DNA of 64,000 nt from NCBI GenBank assembly GCA_004764695.1, contig SMSO01000031.1, positions 2,093,048 to 2,157,047 on the forward strand. Direction: 5' to 3'. The notes below the pieces were generated by a model. The model was not told the origin of the DNA, did no database searches, and saw only the letters and a program-made list of their open reading frames with translations. Numbering within the stretch: position 1 is the first letter of the stretch; each line of letters begins with the position of its first letter. Shown one piece after another: positions 20,001-30,594 of the stretch. Made by a program: the position numbers and the translations under genes. This stretch comes from Schizochytrium sp. TIO01 (Eukaryota > Sar > Bigyra > Thraustochytrida > Thraustochytriidae).

Positions 20001-20067
20001 AGCTGTCTTTCAGCACTCCATAGGTACACAAAGTGTTCCCCAAAACATCAGAACTAGACTAGCGACG

Positions 20068-20090
20068 ATGTCCTTCTGCAACAGAGCAAC
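20068..20090 (+). other. Candidate first coding exon of the coiled-coil gene
   Basis: ATG plus seven further residues (MSFCNRA) and two bases, then a GTAAAG donor at 20091. A strong pyrimidine-rich acceptor ends at 20709 (CCCTTCTCATTAG). Joining the two adds T and E and runs in frame into the ATG at 20714, giving a 500-residue protein. The TATA box, splice consensus and phase agree, but no transcript was seen. Confidence 0.5.
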
Positions 20091-20154
20091 GTAAAGGTCG
20101 CCAGCTGCCACACCGTCTCAGGTTTCATGCATGTTCGACTCTTGCTTGGTCTGT

Positions 20155-20282
20155 CCCCGAGCATAACCTCTCGCTCATCGCAACATATCTCGAGTTTCAC
20201 ATTGCAGCAGGTTTCACCATTTCACAGATAATCGTTTCGAGGGGCCAAGCGGAAGAAGAGCGATACGGCTCTTATGCTCGGG
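20155..20282. repeat. Inverted repeat CCCGAGCATAA ... TTATGCTCGGG
   Basis: An 11-base perfect inverted repeat with arms at 20156-20166 and 20272-20282, about 105 bases apart, inside the candidate first intron. A further direct copy, GTTATGCTCGGG, lies at 16926-16937. Confidence 0.55.
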
Positions 20283-20713
20283 TGTAGACAGTCTTAGCGC
20301 CGGAACGGAACACGAGTTGGAACGGAAAAGGGCCTATTTGGTTCACAGCTCATTTCGAGGACAGCGCTGTCCAAGTTTAGTTGACTTGGGGAAATAAGTG
20401 TATCCAATTCTAGTCAGGAGTAGACTTAGCTACGCGATGGTAGCAGGTAGACAAGACGTAGGTACCGAAATCTAAGCTGCGATAACAAACACGAATCAGG
20501 CAGGGACGAAAACAAACATCTGTTTCGATCATCGCAGAATCTGTCGACCTCGATCCTCTTCGCCAGGAGCAGAACCCGATCACCTCGAGGGAGACCTTTG
20601 CGTCAACCTGGTGGTGCACAGCTTTCAGAGAGGACGCAACTCAGCTCGAAAGACACAAACGCAATAACTCTTGAGAAGGGTTTGTTTGCCTTTCGTCCCT
20701 TCTCATTAGCGAG

Positions 20714-22189
20714 ATGGCAGCCAACGGAGACTCTGGTCGCGCTCTTCTCCGCAAAGCGTACGCTGAGGATAATGCATATGCACCCTCAGCTCCAGGTTGG
20801 GGCGGTAGCGGCTTTGAGACCGCCGAGGTTGTGGCGTCTGCGACTTCCTACGACCCGAGTGCACCCGTAGCTACTGCGGCGCCTTTTAATCCCTTTGGGA
20901 GCGGCAACAACAGCGGCAATAATGCCAACAACTGGGGGGCTAGTAGTAGCTCTGGAAATTATGGAGGCTACAGTGGTGTCGAATCGCATAGCCAAATTCC
21001 CGCTGCAATCGGATTTGATGGAGGATTCCCTTCACGCCAAACTTTTGAGCGTTACGATGAGGTTGTGAATGGCATTCAGAATTTGCAGCACGTAGACAAT
21101 GACATCAAGGTGTCAAACCAACAGATTGGACAGTGCAAGCAACGGCTTGACGATGTGCAGCGTAAGCTGCATAAGGCTCGCAAGGACCTTCCTAAGGCTG
21201 AAGCACGTTTGGATCGGAATGCCCATCCTAGGTTCTTCCACTACATGCAGATCAATCGTCAAGAAAAGGTTCAGCGCCTTACAAAGATGGTTGAAGATAT
21301 CAAAGTTTCTGAGGAGCAGTTGGTTGGCGATAAGCATCAGCGTGAAAGTGAGCTCAAGAAAGCACAAGAGGAGCTGCAGAGACTCCGTGGAATCGAAGCG
21401 AACCGCGATGCTCTTCGCAGCGAGCGTCAGGATACCTTTGACAAAGTTGTTGCCAGCACGGCGCCGACCCCTCGCTTACAACAAATCAGGGCCAACATTA
21501 GTGCTCAAACGTCAGCGCTCCAAGCAGAACAGTCATTGTTGACACAGGTAAACGAGGTTCTATCTCTTGTTCGGCAAGCACAACAACTCTACGCGCAGTC
21601 AATGCAGATGCTGCAGCGTGCTGCAAACGCGAATCAAACTGCACAGGTGACAAACATTGTTGGTTTTGGAGATCGCCGAGGCGGAATGGAATTTTTTGAA
21701 ACCATGAATCAGCTCGAACGTGACCAGCTTATTAACAATAGCCAGCGCCCTGCTGAACAAGCGTACCAACTTATTTCTCAAGCCTGGCAGATGTTCCCTC
21801 AAGAAGTGCGCAGACGTTACCCTAGCATGACTGCCCAAATTGGCCATGTTCCTCTACCCAAGCTTCGAGGTGCCCATTTTGGAAACACTCTTGCTGCAGG
21901 GTTCGTATTTGGCGATATTGGTGACGCTATTAATAATGGCATGGCGACTGGCAAAATTAGGGAGAACATGGGTATCTTGCAGCAATGCAATATGATCGTA
22001 GATCAGCAAGTGGCGCTTGTCGTTGCTCTTCGAAACACCATTAACATGGATGTTGACAAAATGTCCGGCAACCTTGATGCTCTAGACCAGCAGCAGGCAC
22101 AAGAGCGCGAGTTTATCTTTGCAAATGTGAGATCCCGGTTTATGGGAAGCAGTGGCGCATCTATGGGCTATGCCACTAGCTACAGATAA
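20714..22189 (+). CDS. Coiled-coil protein, unrecognised family
   Basis: A 491-residue frame from the ATG at 20714, probably extended by nine residues through an upstream exon at 20068. Residues 1-100 are Gly/Asn/Ser/Ala-rich and look disordered. Residues about 120-240 form a heptad-rich charged helix (for example LDDVQRKLHKARKDLPKAEA), followed by further Gln-rich helices to about 310. The C-terminal third is conserved-looking, with LRGAHFGNTLAAGFVFGDIGDAINNGMATGKI, then another helix and a Ser/Gly/Tyr tail. No catalytic motif or membrane segment is seen. It is probably a structural or membrane-associated coiled-coil protein of unknown role. It converges on the Mpv17 gene. Confidence 0.85.
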   Translation: MAANGDSGRALLRKAYAEDNAYAPSAPGWGGSGFETAEVVASATSYDPSAPVATAAPFNPFGSGNNSGNNANNWGASSSSGNYGGYSGVESHSQIPAAIGFDGGFPSRQTFERYDEVVNGIQNLQHVDNDIKVSNQQIGQCKQRLDDVQRKLHKARKDLPKAEARLDRNAHPRFFHYMQINRQEKVQRLTKMVEDIKVSEEQLVGDKHQRESELKKAQEELQRLRGIEANRDALRSERQDTFDKVVASTAPTPRLQQIRANISAQTSALQAEQSLLTQVNEVLSLVRQAQQLYAQSMQMLQRAANANQTAQVTNIVGFGDRRGGMEFFETMNQLERDQLINNSQRPAEQAYQLISQAWQMFPQEVRRRYPSMTAQIGHVPLPKLRGAHFGNTLAAGFVFGDIGDAINNGMATGKIRENMGILQQCNMIVDQQVALVVALRNTINMDVDKMSGNLDALDQQQAQEREFIFANVRSRFMGSSGASMGYATSYR

Positions 22190-22899
22190 CGCAGAGTTAG
22201 CCACTTCTTTTTTTTTTCCACCCCGAGAACTCCTAGTTTTTGCCTAGTTTCTTTTGAAAACCTGTACCCTTGCTAATCCTTTCGGCAAAAAATGATAATA
22301 CTTTAAGAAAAAATCATTCTTCAAATCAACTCTCCTGTTTAGGCATATAACCATCATTTCCTGTGACTCGCACTGTCCATAATCTAAGTTTACATGATTT
22401 CAAACTAGCCTTAGAACCTTGAACGACATGCAGGCTATGTTTTAGAACCTGATGTAGTTGAATAGATGTACACTACCTGATCAAGGTATCAGCTGTTTTG
22501 AAATAGGTCATGTCAAGGAATTAATCTGAGCTTTGCCAATAGTAAGGGTTAAATTTATTCTAGTATCTAGTACATGGATGCATTGTATAACATGCCCCGG
22601 ATTGGAGCGCATGTTGTCAAAGTAGAGCCTCTGCTGCATTTCAGCTTAATCAGGAGTAGAATCGCCATGACGTTACACGTTTTACTAAATTTCTATTGTC
22701 TTGTTCGCATTTCTACACCTTTTAAAGGAAGGTTGAATCTGCACTGGATTTGCAAACGCAACATTTTGTCCTTGAGGAGGGAATTTCTATCCATCATACT
22801 CTTTACGCGAGAACATATAAAAGCTGAATTCGATTGCATAGTCAGAGAAGAAAATTAAAATCCAAAACTATCCTGATAGCTCCGCCACCCCTGCAAGAT
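22190..22899. other. Convergent intergenic region
   Basis: 3' flanks of two convergent genes. A TATATAAAAG-like ATATAAAAG at 22815 has no open frame of interest downstream. Nothing else is supported. Confidence 0.45.
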
Positions 22900-23487
22900 T
22901 CACAGGCTATCAACAAGAGCTGAAGCATCCTCAGCATTCTTGAGACGTGTCTGCTGATTTACATAGGACAAGTATGTGTTCCAAACCACTCCTGCTGCAT
23001 TAGAGAAGAGTACCTGGTATTGAGCTGGCACAAACCCAAAGTTGGCAATTTGTACGGGAGTCCACCACGCCCAGTTTGAGACCACTGTCGAAGCCCAGAT
23101 CCCACTCACATCTTCGCAGCTCTTCGTAAGGCCTTTGCCTTCAAGAATTCCTACGGAAACAAGGAATATAGGCAAAAATATCGGCGTGAAAACAGTTTGA
23201 TCCAAGACTACGCGCTTAAGCGTGGCGGAGGCAGATCTGCCTACAATTTTGGACCCAAGGTAGCCATACCATACATGCAATGTCGGGCCCACAAGAACAC
23301 CTCCAAGGGTTGCAAACCTCGCAAATCTCGCAGCGTCAAAGGTTGCGTTCTCCTCTGCAAAAAAGGTCTGCGCGAGAAGATCACCAGCACCAGCGATGGC
23401 ACCCGAAGTGAGGCATTTGGTCAAGACAGGGCGCCGCTGCAGCGCTTCATCATAGGCTGAGATGCCGCGTCGAAAAGCACTCCGCAT
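22900..23487 (-). CDS. Mpv17/PMP22-family membrane protein
   Basis: A 195-residue protein from ATG at 23487, the usual family length. It has the family layout: an N-terminal YDEALQRRPVLTKCLTSGAIAGAGDLLAQ helix region, GPTLHVWYGYL, and the C-terminal signature WAWWTPVQIANFGFVPAQYQVLFSN (WxPxQxxNF, about 133-157). Four hydrophobic segments are expected. Mpv17-type proteins sit in the mitochondrial inner membrane or the peroxisome membrane and form small channels. The Arg-rich N-terminus fits a mitochondrial location, but this is inferred. The gene is intact, with no intron. Confidence 0.92.
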   Translation of the reverse strand: MRSAFRRGISAYDEALQRRPVLTKCLTSGAIAGAGDLLAQTFFAEENATFDAARFARFATLGGVLVGPTLHVWYGYLGSKIVGRSASATLKRVVLDQTVFTPIFLPIFLVSVGILEGKGLTKSCEDVSGIWASTVVSNWAWWTPVQIANFGFVPAQYQVLFSNAAGVVWNTYLSYVNQQTRLKNAEDASALVDSL

Positions 23488-24569
23488 TGCTTGTTCTAAC
23501 GGTGCACTGACACCTCTGATAGTCCCACTCTGAAAGCCTTTACTTTAAGTTTGCGGGCTGATCTCAAGCTCAGGCGTTTTCTGAAAATAGAGATTATTCT
23601 ATTCATTCATTTCGTTAGCTGTTCATTTTATTTTCAATTTTAAAGTTATCTTGTTTTATAAATGAATTATGTATTGATATACTATCTTACATATACTATG
23701 TATACTGCATCAAAGGGCGGCTCGCAGTCCAGCTCAATTGAAATCGTCATACAAGGAGTCACTAGCTTCTTCGCCGAGGAATACCAACCGTGTCATGGCG
23801 AGGGTTTATTCATGTGATATAGTCGATAAATGCTAAAATGTAATTCACGTGCTAATTTTCATTACAGGGAAGTCCTGAAGCGTAATATGATTTCACAGAC
23901 ATCGATCATCTGCATAGAGAAATTTGTCTCCTTTAACGTGATCCAAAGGAATTCTGAATTACATACATCAGTGATGGAATATAGAATCGTTGTTGCGAAG
24001 CTTTTCTAGGACATTGATCGCGCTCATTGTCTAATAATACCCAACATAAATCCCCTGAATTGCATTTCTTATTGCAGCGTATTTCATATCATGGTACTGT
24101 CTTTTACAATACGCAGTCGATACCCTTCGTTGTTCTCTCACGGGACGAGGCGAGACATCAAGGCTTAGAACCAAATGCTGGCTTTGTTAAACCTGGATTA
24201 TTATTTTAATTCCCTAGAACGAAAGTAAAGAACAGGAACGAGGTCTTAGGGGTTATGCTAGTAGTACCAACCAGCCGGACTAAAGAATTGCAAAGATTGA
24301 ACTAGGTAGGTACGGCATCCCTTTTGAAGCAAAACCCAAACCATCGGCACAGCCAGCTAAGAGAGCTAAATTTGGCGGTCTGTGTGCCACCACGATTTGC
24401 GTAAGCCTATTTCCTGACACGGTAGCTTCTGTGTACTTTCAGTGCCAAGTTTGCAAGGAGAGCGAGGTGGTTGGTTGTAGTTTTCGAACTCGTAATATCA
24501 AAGTCCTAGTTGGGGACTGATATTGTTGAGCCGCGGCACGAAAAGAGTAAATATAATTGATCCTTCACG
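23488..24569. other. Divergent intergenic region
   Basis: Upstream of both Mpv17 (-) and the enoyl-CoA isomerase (+). AGGTAGGTAC lies at 24304-24313, 257 bases before the isomerase ATG. No gene is seen. Confidence 0.5.
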
Positions 24570-25310
24570 ATGGCAGGTTTGGTGGAATTGCGTCGCCAAG
24601 ACCAGATTTTTGTGTTGGAGATGAATTCGGGAGGCCAAGGCTCGGGAGACAAGAAATTCTACGAAAATCGATTTTTTCCAAAGTTCATGGAGGACATTCA
24701 CGCTGCTTTAGACCAGGTTGAGGCAGAATGTGACAAATCTTCACCGTGTGCTCTTGTTACAACGTCGAAAGGCAAGATTTTTTCCAATGGATTGGACCTC
24801 GAATGGCTTGCTAAAAATGCTGCCACACCAGGAGAACGGCTTGCATACCTTGAGCAAGTGCAAAAGCTCTTGTCCAGATTTCTCACGTTCCCGATGCCTA
24901 CGGTCGCAGCAATCAATGGTCATGCTTTTGGTGGGGGTATGCTTCTTGCTATGGCACATGATTATCGTGTTATGAATACTGATCGTGGGTTTATGTGCAT
25001 GCCAGAGGTTGACATGAACATGGTTGCTCGACTGACCCCCGGTTTTAATGCCCTCATCAAGGAGAAGGTGACACGTCAACTTGTGCAGAAGATCATCTTA
25101 GAAGGCCACCGCTTTGACGCACCTTCGCTTCTTCAAGAAGGAATTGTTAATGCTACTGCCTCAGGCAACGAATTCCTTCAAGTCGCACTGGATTTGGCCA
25201 AGCAGAAGGCTCCGAAAGGCCAATCGCCAACATATGGACTCCTTAAGCAAGACCTTTACTGCGATGCTGTAGCCGCACTTCAAGGCCCGGCCGCATTCTC
25301 CAAGCTTTAA
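24570..25310 (+). CDS. Peroxisomal enoyl-CoA hydratase/isomerase (ECI-like)
   Basis: A 246-residue crotonase-fold protein from ATG. The oxyanion-hole segment AAINGHAFGGGMLLAMAHDYR (about 110-130) and the FMCMPEVDMNM segment match Delta3,Delta2-enoyl-CoA isomerases of the plant ECI and yeast Eci1 type. KIFSNGLDLEWL fits the first CoA-binding loop. The last three residues are SKL, a canonical type 1 peroxisomal targeting signal, so the enzyme should shift double bonds of unsaturated acyl-CoAs for peroxisomal beta-oxidation. The PEVDMNM glutamate is the likely catalytic residue. Hydratase activity is less likely because the second hydratase glutamate is not apparent. It is intact and intronless. 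Confidence 0.88.
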   Translation: MAGLVELRRQDQIFVLEMNSGGQGSGDKKFYENRFFPKFMEDIHAALDQVEAECDKSSPCALVTTSKGKIFSNGLDLEWLAKNAATPGERLAYLEQVQKLLSRFLTFPMPTVAAINGHAFGGGMLLAMAHDYRVMNTDRGFMCMPEVDMNMVARLTPGFNALIKEKVTRQLVQKIILEGHRFDAPSLLQEGIVNATASGNEFLQVALDLAKQKAPKGQSPTYGLLKQDLYCDAVAALQGPAAFSKL

Positions 25311-26249
25311 GATTCATAAAAATTGAGTTTAGATCCATATTACCTCAGAACTTCAATTTGTGCTAAGTCCACCTTTGAGTTTCATCGTTCTCTTTTGTTT
25401 TAAAGGCAGATTCCATTTGTTTTTAGTTACTTGTAGAAATAAAGTGAGCAGAGAAAACGCAATAATCTCAGTTATTTTGTGTATAAAAGAGCATGAACGC
25501 TTTCCTAGTTCTAAGCACGCATGGCAAGCTTAGAGAGTTGAATATGCAAGAGCATAAACTTGGCGTAGTCATAAAGTATCAAGAGCAGGATCGGTTCTGC
25601 TCATTCATTCGAACTATATTTGCCATAAGAAAAATGTTTTCAGTGCTGCAGGAAAGAAAATTCATACATGTGAATGCAAAAGCCTCGATTAGTTTACAGC
25701 GGAAAGAGTAGAAGAACATCCCCACCATTAGTAATTTATGCCTCCTCATTAGGAGAGGAGCATAAATAGAAAAAAGATGTTGAAAGAGGAAGTCTTCTAT
25801 TCCCCTTTTTGATAGAAGAGACATGACAAGGAAAACATGACAAGCAGCCGTAAAATTGCTCACATGAATGCCCCCCACTACGAATGGTCGGAACGCTCAA
25901 ACAGCTACTTCCAAAACAGAGGAGGTTTGAGGAAAGAATAATAATGAGACGTCGCCCCTTTTGAACACTGCATAAGTAATGTATTTCTGGACACTTGTCC
26001 TCATCAATTCGACTCAATAATAAAAAACGAGTTTGGCACAATAAGATTCAGAGTTTTGACCAAATTCGTATTCCAGCAGGTATTTGAGTACCGAGAGAGA
26101 CTATTAGGAAAGAACTTGCCGTGAGGACTGCACAATCATTACAAAAGGAGGTCGGGATGCTATCGTAGAGTGAGTGGACAAATGTATGAAGGTACCCATT
26201 CCTTTCAACAAAGAGTAGACGAAATGGAAAGAGAGAGCTTCTGTGCATG
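25311..26249. other. Convergent intergenic region
   Basis: 3' flanks of convergent genes. Short open frames are present but lack motifs or a consistent coding pattern. Confidence 0.45.
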
Positions 26250-28028
26250 TCAATAGTGAGCATTGGAGTGGTGGTGTTGCTGAGGAGCTTGCTGACGCCG
26301 AATTTGTTGTTGCTGCTGTTCTAAATTCTCGTCTTGGTGATGACCGTCGTGTGAACTCATTGAAGGACCTTGCTGTTGGGCAAGCCCCTCCCGTGCAAGT
26401 GACATGAAGCTCGGATTTTCGTGCGGAAATGGGTTGCGAGCATCTCTCAGAGTAGAAGCATTCTGCTGAAGCATTTCTGAATTGATCATTGCATAACGAT
26501 TTCCATCCTGAGGAGGTATAAGTTGAGATGCGGATGAATGTTCACTGTGTTGCATGTGCTCATGTGTGAGTTGATGCTGGTGAGCAGGGGAGTGAGAATG
26601 GGTATGGAGTAGGTTTGGATGCGGGGAGTGGTGCATTTGTGTTTGTGCGAGTCGGCCATGATTTGAAATGTGATGATGTGAGTTGTGGGAGTGTGGGTTG
26701 ATCGGCGAGGAGTGGTGTTGTAATGAATCGTGAGATCCTTCAGGGGGGCGAATATGGTGAGAATGATCGTCCTTTGGATCATCATCTTCTTCAGCGCTAG
26801 GCGTAGGAATCATGATGTCTGTGTTTGAGGCGGAAAGCTTGGGCCTTTTTCGTTGCATGTTTTTCTTCTCCCCAGAAAGCTCGAGTACGCGGAGTTTGAG
26901 TTCTTGACGTGACATGGAATTAACGGGAGTGAATTTGCTGACCTTCTGTGAGGTAACGGTTTCCTGTAGTGATTTTTCATCAACGGAAAGTTTTTTTAGC
27001 ATCTTTTGGCATGGTCCACACCGACGAGCCCGTTTGGAGACCGGGTCAAAGGCCAGTTGACACTCCTTTGCACGAACCAGATGACCACTTGCACCAGTGC
27101 CAGGGTTTACGCCAACCTCCACAGCGCGATGGATCGTGTTACCTGATACACCACCACCCACGACAATGCGTTGGCCACATGTAAGCTGTTGAAAATTTTG
27201 CTGTAGCTCTTCAGACATTTCTCCAAAAGTTTCGGCTTTCTTCATGGCGTATTGTGGATGTGAGAAGTTATCACCATGACAAATCATAAGCTTGGAAGCT
27301 CGTGAAAGTACCTCGGTAAGTTCATCACATGAATTAACATCTTCACTAAAGTTTGGGACGATGACAGGCTGCCCAAGTCGTTTGATCGTAACCTTTCGCT
27401 TATCGAGGTGGAGAACGACAGAGATATCTTGAAAAGCATGGCCAGCTGGGAGATCTAAAAGAGCAGGCATGCGCAGGAAGACGATGATACGATTCTCTGC
27501 GTCAAGCACGCCAATCCACTCGCCAATAGGCTTAGATGCAAGGCTTTCGAGTGTTGCAACAGTGTGTGCATCATTGACCATGTCGTGGAATCTGCGCAGA
27601 GCATTTCTGCTATCCACGTCAGCCACTTCAAGTGCCTTGTCCACGTTCGCTGAAGATAACTGCTTCATCATCGTTTGATGCGAGTTTATATCCCATTCGA
27701 CACGGTCATCAAAATAAACTACAGTTTCTTCACCGTTGCTTGGTGATTTAAGTACGTAAGATACTGCGATTCGTCCCATTTCGAAGTCACCCATATCGGT
27801 TGCGTCCGTCACTTGCATGCATTTGTCCGTCATCTCCTTCGCATTAAAACCACGTCTCTGCCCTCCTTTCAATATCTTCAATGCATTTGCCCAATCTTCA
27901 TCGCTCGTGATCCCAGGCTCAGGCTTTAGGTCGCTCACGCGTATCCATTTTCTCTTTTGTGGAAATCGCAGAACCAGTCGGGCCAGTTTCTCTCCACAGC
28001 CGTCATGCTCACCATGGTGCACCGCCAT
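26250..28028 (-). CDS. His-rich protein with CxxC motif, unrecognised
   Basis: A 592-residue product from the ATG at 28028; an upstream TTG extension was dropped. The N-terminal 330 residues are globular-looking, with no family I can name. A Cys cluster follows at about 321-345 (KECQLAFDP, then RRCGPCQKMLKKL). Its spacing is like the short Cys modules of some uncharacterised DNA-associated proteins; that comparison is weak. A Lys/Arg stretch, KKNMQRKRPKL, at about 385-400 could be a nuclear signal. The C-terminal 170 residues are very rich in His, with Gln, Ser and Pro (HSHNSHHH, HTHSHSPAHQH), a low-complexity metal-binding or condensate-type tail, ending in poly-Gln and HHHSNAHY. A nuclear regulatory role is possible but unproven. 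Confidence 0.8.
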   Translation of the reverse strand: MAVHHGEHDGCGEKLARLVLRFPQKRKWIRVSDLKPEPGITSDEDWANALKILKGGQRRGFNAKEMTDKCMQVTDATDMGDFEMGRIAVSYVLKSPSNGEETVVYFDDRVEWDINSHQTMMKQLSSANVDKALEVADVDSRNALRRFHDMVNDAHTVATLESLASKPIGEWIGVLDAENRIIVFLRMPALLDLPAGHAFQDISVVLHLDKRKVTIKRLGQPVIVPNFSEDVNSCDELTEVLSRASKLMICHGDNFSHPQYAMKKAETFGEMSEELQQNFQQLTCGQRIVVGGGVSGNTIHRAVEVGVNPGTGASGHLVRAKECQLAFDPVSKRARRCGPCQKMLKKLSVDEKSLQETVTSQKVSKFTPVNSMSRQELKLRVLELSGEKKNMQRKRPKLSASNTDIMIPTPSAEEDDDPKDDHSHHIRPPEGSHDSLQHHSSPINPHSHNSHHHISNHGRLAQTQMHHSPHPNLLHTHSHSPAHQHQLTHEHMQHSEHSSASQLIPPQDGNRYAMINSEMLQQNASTLRDARNPFPHENPSFMSLAREGLAQQQGPSMSSHDGHHQDENLEQQQQQIRRQQAPQQHHHSNAHY

Positions 28029-29242
28029 GGTCCTGGAGGTTTTGCTCAAAAGGGTCCCTCAAGCCAAGTTGAGTCTGTTCAATATCGCAAGACTTTTCTA
28101 GGCCCTCCGCAGGACCTTGTCAAGCCCCCAGAATGCTCGCGACCCCGAGCAACGCCTCAAAAGGGGCGTCAACCTCGCCACTGTGCTCGCGATTCGTGTC
28201 TGCTATCCCATCATTTATTTTTCTTTTCTTTTCTACTTTCTGTGCCGATTTTTCATCACCTACAAAACAACTCAAAACAATGTGTTTATTTTCTAACTAA
28301 ACCCCCAAAAGCCAACTTTAACTTTTTCTTTTGTTTTTGTTGTTATTATAGAAATTAAAAGCCTGACTGATTCTGCAGTGAAGACATTCTTCAATCACCG
28401 CCGTTGAAAACTCGAAAGCCACGGAACAGTGAAAGTCGCTATGAACGCGCCTAACCATGAACGTATTTTGCATCCTTTTCCGGGTTCTTACTTGGGAAAT
28501 CCCAAACAGATCCAAATAAATCAAACCAAACCAAACCAAATTAAATTAAAATGAAATAAGATGAAATGAAATAAGACAGTTTTATATCTCTGTCACCCTC
28601 TCTGTCACTCATCGTTGTCGACTTCAACGAGGTGAGCCAGAACATCGTCGTTTTCAAGTCTCTCTCTCCTTTAAACACTCCAGACTAAATCCAAACTGGC
28701 GCTTCCAAGCTGTACTTTATGGAGGAAACTGCTGCTTTGATAAGTTTCTCCAGCGATCTTGGCCTTCGATCGCTTCATCATCATTCGTTGTTCGATTTGT
28801 CTTGAGCGACAGAGCCTCTCTCGATTTCTTTTATCCCTCCATTTGCTTTCACACGATTTCTTTTTCCTTTCTTTCTTCTCAAGAATGAAAAATTTCTCTC
28901 GCGCAGCTTGCCTTTTTATTGCCCATACAAGCCCTACCTGCCGCCAATCATATCTAGTATCAGATAATTCAAACGTAAAGCACAAAAGCCGCCCCGCACT
29001 GTCCTTCCGCTCTTGCCGCCGGACCGGCGAAACCAACATGGTCGGACTTTCTACCCCCCTAGCTGGCCCATAGCCGCCCTTTGATTTCCCCCTATGTGCG
29101 TGTTTATCCGATATATCCGTTGGGTTGCGCAGTCCGCATTCGGGTTCCATTGGAAAAAAATTGCGCTCGCTTCGAAGTTCCATCTCTCAGTCTTTCGTAA
29201 TCTCCTTTTTCTCTCTTTTCATTTTTTCCCAACTTTGCAGAA

Positions 29243-29289
29243 CAATACAATACAATACAATACAATGCAATGCAATGCAACACAATACA
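29243..29289. repeat. (CAATA)n/(CAATG)n microsatellite
   Basis: Five or six CAATA pentamers turn into CAATG pentamers, a repeat with a sharp variant switch. Confidence 0.9.
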
Positions 29290-29826
29290 GAATGACTGAC
29301 TGACTATTGGACGAGACCACCTTCAGAGCCTATGATGAGCTAGCTTTCAACAACACCAGCAACGACATCAACATTAGGGTAACGATGGAGAACGACGGAT
29401 TTGACGATGGTGCCCTTCCTTAGCGGGGGCGAAGATGCGTTCACTATCTATGCATTTATGCATTCGTTTATTTGTGCGTTTATGTATGTAATGAATCGAT
29501 CAATCGATTCGTGCATGCATCGTCTGCGTCAAAGCGGTTCTTCCGCTGGTGCCGTGCTCTCTGATCTGCTCTGACCCGGTTCTTGCGGAGGTCTTCATGG
29601 CCCGCTTCGGCTGCAGGTTGCGGAAAGCTAGCTGCCAGAGACGTCGCTGGGACTCGAAGCTCTCGCTCGCAGGCCTCCTTGGCCCATTCAGCCTCAGCTG
29701 TCCCTCGCTGGCGATCGCTCGCTGCGTCGCGCGGAGTTCCACAAGAAGTTTACAAACGTCTGGCGCCAAGTCCAAGCTAAGTCAAGCTTTTGGAGCCCAT
29801 TTTGCACAAGAAAGACTTCGGCGGCG

Positions 29827-29857
29827 AAGACGACGACGACGACGACGATGACGACGA
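29827..29857. repeat. (GAC)n microsatellite
   Basis: About ten GAC/GAT triplets on the plus strand, encoding poly-Asp in one open frame that has no other support as a gene. Confidence 0.85.
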
Positions 29858-30010
29858 AGTCTTTCTTGTCGTGTCGATGGCACCAACCGCCCTCCCGTTC
29901 TTCAAGTTCGCCCTTTCCTCGAGGTGTCTGATGACTTCCTCCACGATGCGCAAAAGGGTCCCAGAATCCTCGAGCTCTACCTGCCTTAGGAACGACGGTC
30001 TCGAGGATCA

Positions 30011-30129
30011 TTCAATGACTCAATCAATCAATTCATAACTCAGTCGCTCAATTCATATCTCAATCGATAACTCAATCAATCAATCAATGAGTCGATTGAT
30101 TGAGTGATTGATTGATTGATTGATTGATT
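30011..30129. repeat. (AATC)n facing (GATT)n: palindromic tandem repeat
   Basis: AATC/CTCAATCA units run to about 30090 and then switch to GATT/GAGTGATT units. The two halves are reverse complements around the GAGTCGATTGATTGAG centre, so the tract can fold into a long imperfect hairpin. Confidence 0.8.
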
Positions 30130-30348
30130 ACACTTTCCAAAGGGCGGAGTTGCACGTTTTCTGTCACGGGGTGCACCGTCTCAAACCGACTGCGTTCGCC
30201 CTGCCTGGAGCAGGCCTGCTGCCGAGTACTGCTCCATGAACGTGAAGGCGGAGGTCGTCGATCGATTGGAAACTACAGATCCATTGACTCATTCATTCAC
30301 TGGTTCGTTCATTGATTCATTGATTCATTCAATCAATCATTTAATCTT

Positions 30349-30386
30349 TCATTCATTCATTCATTCATTCATTCATTCATTCATTC
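30349..30386. repeat. (ATTC)n microsatellite
   Basis: Nine pure ATTC tetramers, preceded by degenerate ATTC/GATTC units from about 30280. Confidence 0.9.
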
Positions 30387-30594
30387 GCACATCGATTACA
30401 CGCCAGCAAAGCCAAGGCGTTACCTTTCCCGCCGTTACGCCGCGCAATGCTTCGCTCGATTTTGATTGCTTCGAACACTCATATAAGTAAGTACCAACTA
30501 TGGCGATGTTAGGTGATATAGATAGTGTAGCAGTATGTAAGTATGTATGTATGTATTCATTCACTCATGCGCACGTACCTATATAATGCGTATA

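Larger units (their letters stand above)
15120..20067. other. Long microsatellite-bearing spacer
   Basis: Nearly 5 kb between the PfkB gene (-) and the coiled-coil gene (+). It contains many unrelated short tandem repeats (listed separately), several GC-richer patches around 15.9-17.0 kb, and many short open frames in all frames that lack ATG starts or motifs. A pyrimidine-rich CTGCATTTTCAG on the minus strand near 18558 is a good splice acceptor followed by an open stretch, but no gene can be built around it. No tRNA is seen. Confidence 0.5.

Noticed and set aside
28671-29183. 170-codon minus-strand ATG frame
   Set aside because: The product is Lys/Arg-rich low complexity without motif, in a microsatellite-rich spacer; no promoter or splice support.
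29549-29851. Ala/Arg-rich 100-codon frame ending in poly-Arg/Asp repeat
   Set aside because: Open in several frames on both strands because of GC content; no motif.
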